Origin: an uncultured Caldimonas sp.
GTDB taxonomy: Bacteria > Pseudomonadota > Gammaproteobacteria > Burkholderiales > Burkholderiaceae
DNA length: 64,000 nucleotides
Assembly: GCF_946480305.1 (NCBI RefSeq)
Contig: NZ_CAMLJQ010000002.1
Location: 186,001 to 250,000 of the forward strand
Direction of reading: 5' to 3'
Part shown: positions 60,461 through 64,000 of the stretch, in pieces
Numbering within the stretch: the first letter of the stretch is position 1
Layout of the letters: each line of letters begins with the position of its first letter
Notes under the pieces: generated by a model
What the model saw: the letters and a program-made list of their open reading frames with translations, nothing else
Told to the model about the DNA's origin: nothing
Databases searched by the model: none
Program-made: the position numbers and the translations under genes

Positions 60461-61740
60461 CCGCCGGATCAGCTCCCGCCGCCGGACGGGTGTGGTTCGT
60501 CGTCGTGCTGCTCGTGGGCGCCGGCGTCGTTGCGGCCTTTCAGGTTGGCAAGGTGCCCATCGCGCTGCCGGAGATCCAGCGCGACCTGCATCTCGGCCTG
60601 GCGTCCGCCGCATGGCTGATGGCTGCGTTTGCGGTCGTTGGCGCCGTGGCGGGCGCGCCCATCGGGTTGGCGGTGGACCGCCTCGGCGCGCGGCGTGTGG
60701 CGGTGGCTTCCATGGCCGTCCTGGCTGCAGGCGCCGCGCTCGGCGCAAGCGTGGCCGCGCCGGTGGCGCTGCTCGCCACGCGCGTGCTCGAAGGCATCGG
60801 GTTCGTCGGGGTGTCGGTCGCGGCGCCAGCACTCGTGGCCGCCGTGGCAACCACCGGGATGCGCAAGCGCGCCATGGCGCTGTGGGCCACGTTCATGCCG
60901 GTCGGCATGACACTGGTGATGCTTGCGGCCCCGCTGCTGGGCGCGATCGGCTGGCGGGGCTTCTGGGTGGTCAACGCAGCGCTGCTGCTCGCATACGCCT
61001 GCCTGCTGGCCCGGGGCACGCGCGGGGTCGGCGTGGGGGCCGCGGGCTCGTCACCGGGCATCCTGGCCGATGTGGCGGCCGCCGCGAGCGCGCCGGGCCC
61101 CTGGATCCTCGGTGGGTTGTTCGCCGCGTTCTCGGCGGCCTACTTTGCGATGTTCAGCTTCCTGCCAACCTACCTGGCGCAGCGGCTGGGCACCACGCCC
61201 GAAAACGCTTCGATGCTGAGCGCCGCCGCAGTGGCTGCGAGCGCCGCGGGCAACCTGCTGTGCGGCCACCTGCTGGCGCACGGTGCACGGCATGCGCGGC
61301 TGCTCTTGGCCGCATTCGGCGTGATGGCGCTGTGCGGGGTGGCAGCGTTCCATCCGTCGATGGCCGATGCCGCGATCCTGCCGCTGGCCGTCGTGTTCTC
61401 GCTCGCGGGCGGCGCGATTCCCGTGGTGATCTTCGACAGCGCCCGCCGCCTGGCGCCCGGCGAGCATCTGGTCGGTGCCACCGTGGGCTTTGCCATGCAG
61501 GGCAACAGCGTCGGCCTCCTCGTGGGGCCGGTCGCGGCGGGTGAGGCGGTGGCCGCCTTCGGCTGGCAGGCCGTGGGCCCGCTCATCGTCGCCATCGCGT
61601 TGGCGGCCTTGGTGCTCGTCGCAGCGTTCGCACACCGAGCACCGCACGGCCCCGCAACCGGGCCGCTCGCGGGCAAGCTGCCTACTCCGGATGCGGGTGC
61701 CGATGGTGCAGGTCGGGGTAGTGCGCGTGGCTGTGCGTGA
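60457..61740 (+). CDS. MFS transporter (CynX/NimT-like)
   Basis: A 427-residue twelve-helix transporter: '[20 protein letters not shown]', the loop motif '[20 protein letters not shown]', '[20 protein letters not shown]' and '[20 protein letters not shown]'. Twelve hydrophobic segments can be counted. The protein starts right at the end of the truncated wrbA frame and ends 59 bases inside the convergent EamA gene, which puts the last 20 codons on the antisense of that gene's histidine-rich tail. Substrate unknown; regulation by the divergent LysR protein is likely. Confidence 0.88.
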   Translation: MTAGSAPAAGRVWFVVVLLVGAGVVAAFQVGKVPIALPEIQRDLHLGLASAAWLMAAFAVVGAVAGAPIGLAVDRLGARRVAVASMAVLAAGAALGASVAAPVALLATRVLEGIGFVGVSVAAPALVAAVATTGMRKRAMALWATFMPVGMTLVMLAAPLLGAIGWRGFWVVNAALLLAYACLLARGTRGVGVGAAGSSPGILADVAAAASAPGPWILGGLFAAFSAAYFAMFSFLPTYLAQRLGTTPENASMLSAAAVAASAAGNLLCGHLLAHGARHARLLLAAFGVMALCGVAAFHPSMADAAILPLAVVFSLAGGAIPVVIFDSARRLAPGEHLVGATVGFAMQGNSVGLLVGPVAAGEAVAAFGWQAVGPLIVAIALAALVLVAAFAHRAPHGPATGPLAGKLPTPDAGADGAGRGSARGCA

Positions 61741-62734
61741 GGACGGCATGGCGGTGCGGGTGCACGTGCGGCTCGGTGCCGTCCCACGCAAAGTCGTGCT
61801 CGTGCTGGTGATGCGCGTCATGCCGGTGCGGGTGGCTGTGCTCCAGCGCTTCGTGCGTGTGCTCGTGGATGTGCCGCTCGGTGAGATGCAGCCACACGCC
61901 CACGCCCATCAGCAGCGCCGCAGCCCAGAAGGGCCAACCGGGCAGCTCGGGCCACAGCACGAGCGCAATGAGCACGCCAAACAACGGTGCCACCGAAAAG
62001 TAGGCGCCGGTGCGGGCCGCACCGAGCAGGCGCAGGGCCACGACGAACAGCACCAGGCTGAGGCCGTAGCCCGCAAACCCCACCAGCAGCGTCGCCACCA
62101 CCGCCCACGTCGGCGGCAATGCCGCGCCGGTGGAGAGCGCGAGCCCCGTGTTCACCACGCCGGCGAGCAGGCCCTTGAGGCAGGCGATGAGGGTGGCGTC
62201 GTTGGCAGACACCTTGCGGGTGAGGTTGTTGTCGATGGCCCAGCACAGGCAGGCGCCGATCACGAGCAGCGCGCCGTACGAAAAGCCCAGGCCGCCCGGC
62301 TGCCACGCGAGCAAGGCGCCACCGGCCACGATGGCGAGCATGCCGGCCACCACGCGGCGGTCGGCGTTTTCCTTGAAGACGACCCACGCGAGCAGCGCCG
62401 TCAGCACGCCTTCCACGTTGAGCAGCAGCGACGCTGCCGCGGCGCTGGTGTGGCGCAGCCCGAACATCAGCAGTGCCGGCCCCAGCACGCCGCCCGCGGC
62501 AATGGCGGCCATCAACCAGGGCCAGTCGGCACGGGCCAGCGCGGGCGCCGGCTCCGCACCCCTGGCGGGTGCCAGCCGGCGCACCAGCAGCACCGCCGAC
62601 AAGCCCAGCCCGCTGCCCAGATACAGCAGCCCCGCGAGCAGCAGCGGCGCCACCTCGCCGCCGAGCAGCTTGGCCAGCGGCGTGCTGGCGCCGAACAGCA
62701 GGGCTGCCAGCAGGGCGGGGGTTGCGCTTCGCAC
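61682..62734 (-). CDS. EamA/DMT transporter with histidine-rich C-terminal tail
   Basis: A 350-residue ten-helix EamA protein: repeated 'LLFGASTPLAKLLGGEVAPL', 'LLLNVEGVLTALLAWVVFKE' and 'AYFSVAPLFGVLIALVLWPE'. After the last helix there are about 60 residues with more than 20 histidines ('HIHEHTHEALEHSHPHRHDA', 'HHQHEHDFAW', '[20 protein letters not shown]'). Such tails in transporters bind Zn, Ni or Co. It starts at a GTG six bases after the sensor kinase stop, so the two are co-transcribed. Convergent overlap of 59 bases with the MFS gene. Confidence 0.9.
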   Translation of the reverse strand: MRSATPALLAALLFGASTPLAKLLGGEVAPLLLAGLLYLGSGLGLSAVLLVRRLAPARGAEPAPALARADWPWLMAAIAAGGVLGPALLMFGLRHTSAAAASLLLNVEGVLTALLAWVVFKENADRRVVAGMLAIVAGGALLAWQPGGLGFSYGALLVIGACLCWAIDNNLTRKVSANDATLIACLKGLLAGVVNTGLALSTGAALPPTWAVVATLLVGFAGYGLSLVLFVVALRLLGAARTGAYFSVAPLFGVLIALVLWPELPGWPFWAAALLMGVGVWLHLTERHIHEHTHEALEHSHPHRHDAHHQHEHDFAWDGTEPHVHPHRHAVLTHSHAHYPDLHHRHPHPE

Positions 62735-62740
62735 GGGCGT

Positions 62741-64000
62741 CTACCTTGTCAAGTCGTTTGCATCTGAATCGGCGGCGGGCAGCGACAGCCCGGCGCTCAG
62801 GCCTCCGGCGTCCGCCGCATCCAGCGTGAGGTCGCCACCATACAGGCGCGCCAGATCCCCCACGATCGCAAGGCCAAGGCCGGTGCCCGAGCCGGTTTCG
62901 TCCAGGCGCACCCCACGCTGGAGCACGGCGGCACGGAACGCAGGCGCGATGCCGGGGCCGTCGTCTTCCACGGTGATGTGCAGCCGCGAGCCCTCGCGGC
63001 GGGCCTTCACGGTGACGGTGCTGCGTGCACTGCGGCAGGCATTGTCGAGCAGGTTGCCGAGCATCTCCTGCAGGTCCTGCTCCTCGCCGGCAAACGCGAG
63101 ATGGGGCGGCACCTCGTCGGCGCCGAGGTCCAGGTGGCGCTCGGCGTGCAGCCTTTCCACGGTGCGCAGCAGGCTGTGCACGACCGGCGCCAGCGGGGTG
63201 CGCTGCCCCGGCACGTGCTGCGTGGCCGCAGCGCGGGCGCGCGCGAGATGCCACTGCAGGTGGCGCTGCGCCAGCTGCACCTGCTCACCCACCAGTGCCG
63301 AAAACTCCGAAGGCCCGGCCTGCCGCGCGGCCTGCCCGAGGATGGCCAGCGGCGTCTTCAACGCATGCGCGAGGTTGCCGGTTTGCGCGCGGGCGCGCGT
63401 CACGACCTGCGCGTTGCGGTCGAGCACGCCGTTAAACTCGTCGATGAGCGGTTGCACTTCGGCCGGGAACCGCCCCTCCAGGCGCTGCTCCCGCCCCTGC
63501 AGCACGCGTTGCAGCCCGTGCTGCATGGTCTTCAACGGGGCCAGACCCACGCTCACCTGGGCCAGCGCTGCCAGCACCAGCAGCACGCCGAGGCCGGCGA
63601 GCGACGCGCCGAGCACGCCGTTGAAGCGTTCGATGGCCGCTGCCACATCGTGCAGATCGCCGGCCACGATCAACCGCCACCGGGAGCCGGCGGGCTCGTG
63701 CGCCTGCAGCGAACGCTCCACGATGCGCAGCGGCTCGCCGCGCGGGCCGGCCACGTCGTGGCGATGCACCACGCCGTCGGCGAGTGCATCCGTGGGAAGC
63801 TGCAATTCGGCGTCCCACAGCGAGCGGGAGCGCAAGACCTCGGGCCGCTGCTGCGGCTCGCCGGGCAGCCGCTCGATCTGCCAGTAGAGGCCGGAGTACG
63901 GCCTTTCCCAGCGGGGGTCGCTCATGCCCCGCTCGGCGATGACGGGCACGCCCCGGGGATCGAACTCGAGGCGTGCGGTGAGCTGGTCGAGCTGCTGCGT
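62741..64000 (-). CDS. Sensor histidine kinase (PhoQ-like), partial at the right edge
   Basis: At least 420 codons; the frame continues beyond 64000, so the N-terminus is missing. Visible order: a periplasmic segment, a membrane helix ('VLGASLAGLGVLLVLAALAQ'), a HAMP-like region, HisKA with the phospho-acceptor His in 'NLAHALKTPLAILGQAARQA', and HATPase with 'MLGNLLDNACRSARS', 'VEDDGPGIAPAFR' and 'GTGLGLAIVGDLARLYGG'. The 'HALKTPL' form is typical of PhoQ/QseC-like kinases. The response regulator gene is presumably upstream, outside the window. The EamA transporter gene follows after six bases; an envelope metal or pH signal is possible. Confidence 0.9.
   Translation of the reverse strand, partial: TQQLDQLTARLEFDPRGVPVIAERGMSDPRWERPYSGLYWQIERLPGEPQQRPEVLRSRSLWDAELQLPTDALADGVVHRHDVAGPRGEPLRIVERSLQAHEPAGSRWRLIVAGDLHDVAAAIERFNGVLGASLAGLGVLLVLAALAQVSVGLAPLKTMQHGLQRVLQGREQRLEGRFPAEVQPLIDEFNGVLDRNAQVVTRARAQTGNLAHALKTPLAILGQAARQAGPSEFSALVGEQVQLAQRHLQWHLARARAAATQHVPGQRTPLAPVVHSLLRTVERLHAERHLDLGADEVPPHLAFAGEEQDLQEMLGNLLDNACRSARSTVTVKARREGSRLHITVEDDGPGIAPAFRAAVLQRGVRLDETGSGTGLGLAIVGDLARLYGGDLTLDAADAGGLSAGLSLPAADSDANDLTR

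Overview
The window is a contiguous piece of a high-GC (roughly two-thirds GC by eye) proteobacterial chromosome. Gene families and style point to Betaproteobacteria, order Burkholderiales: liv-type transporters with 3-hydroxybutyrate and PHB functions, MocR, SoxR and WYL regulators, DUF3297, DUF1272, DUF3563-like and DUF805 proteins. The order is an inference; no rRNA or other phylogenetic marker is present. I see no tRNA, rRNA, CRISPR array, transposase or integrase.

Layout. 1-1.2 kb: AraC regulator and ABM monooxygenase. 1.3-4.8 kb: a gene-poor, lower-GC patch with a zinc-ribbon gene broken by an in-frame TGA, small orphan ORFs and a 323-codon orphan gene that looks transferred. 5-13.4 kb: small-enzyme and regulator core (DUF3297, NIPSNAP, WYL, GGEEF diguanylate cyclase, MocR, YCII-VOC fusion, FMN reductase), ending in a textbook SoxR promoter with soxR. 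14-18.4 kb: methyltransferase, YdjM-like hydrolase, small secreted and membrane proteins, AraC regulator, metC-like lyase. 18.4-23.6 kb: a tyrosinase and multicopper oxidase pair, then a tautomerase/GST operon facing a LysR regulator. 24.5-31.7 kb: cupin, hybrid histidine kinase, DHA2 drug exporter, two DUF805 proteins, a terminator that may end a small RNA, and a chemoreceptor.

30.1-40.4 kb is one long minus-strand operon: substrate-binding protein, LivG, LivF, second substrate-binding protein, LivH, LivM, a sigma-54 activator, 3-hydroxybutyrate dehydrogenase and the chemoreceptor. Several junctions overlap by 1-4 nt. Uptake, sensing, regulation and oxidation of one carbon source are thus co-transcribed; the substrate may be 3-hydroxybutyrate or a related acid (inference). 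40.7-49.2 kb: VOC protein, two signalling proteins (one a degenerate kinase with a pseudo-receiver), PHB-depolymerase-like esterase with a CopG regulator, PAS kinase, Rrf2 regulator with its flavoprotein target, and arfB.

49.2-58 kb is an accessory region. Its centre (52.76-57.11 kb) is a translationally coupled AAA+ ATPase and subtilisin-like protease pair matching the ietAS defence/toxin-antitoxin architecture. A 26-codon micro-ORF and a third gene follow; the third gene ends in an Abi_C-like domain with a HEPN-type R-x6-H motif. A 214-residue protein with the Cys/His/Asp signature of YopT-type (C58) proteases comes next. 58-64 kb: a GAF protein with a degenerate kinase core, LysR regulator, a wrbA gene cut to 43 codons and joined by ATGA to an MFS transporter, a histidine-rich-tailed EamA transporter, and a PhoQ-like sensor kinase that runs off the right end.
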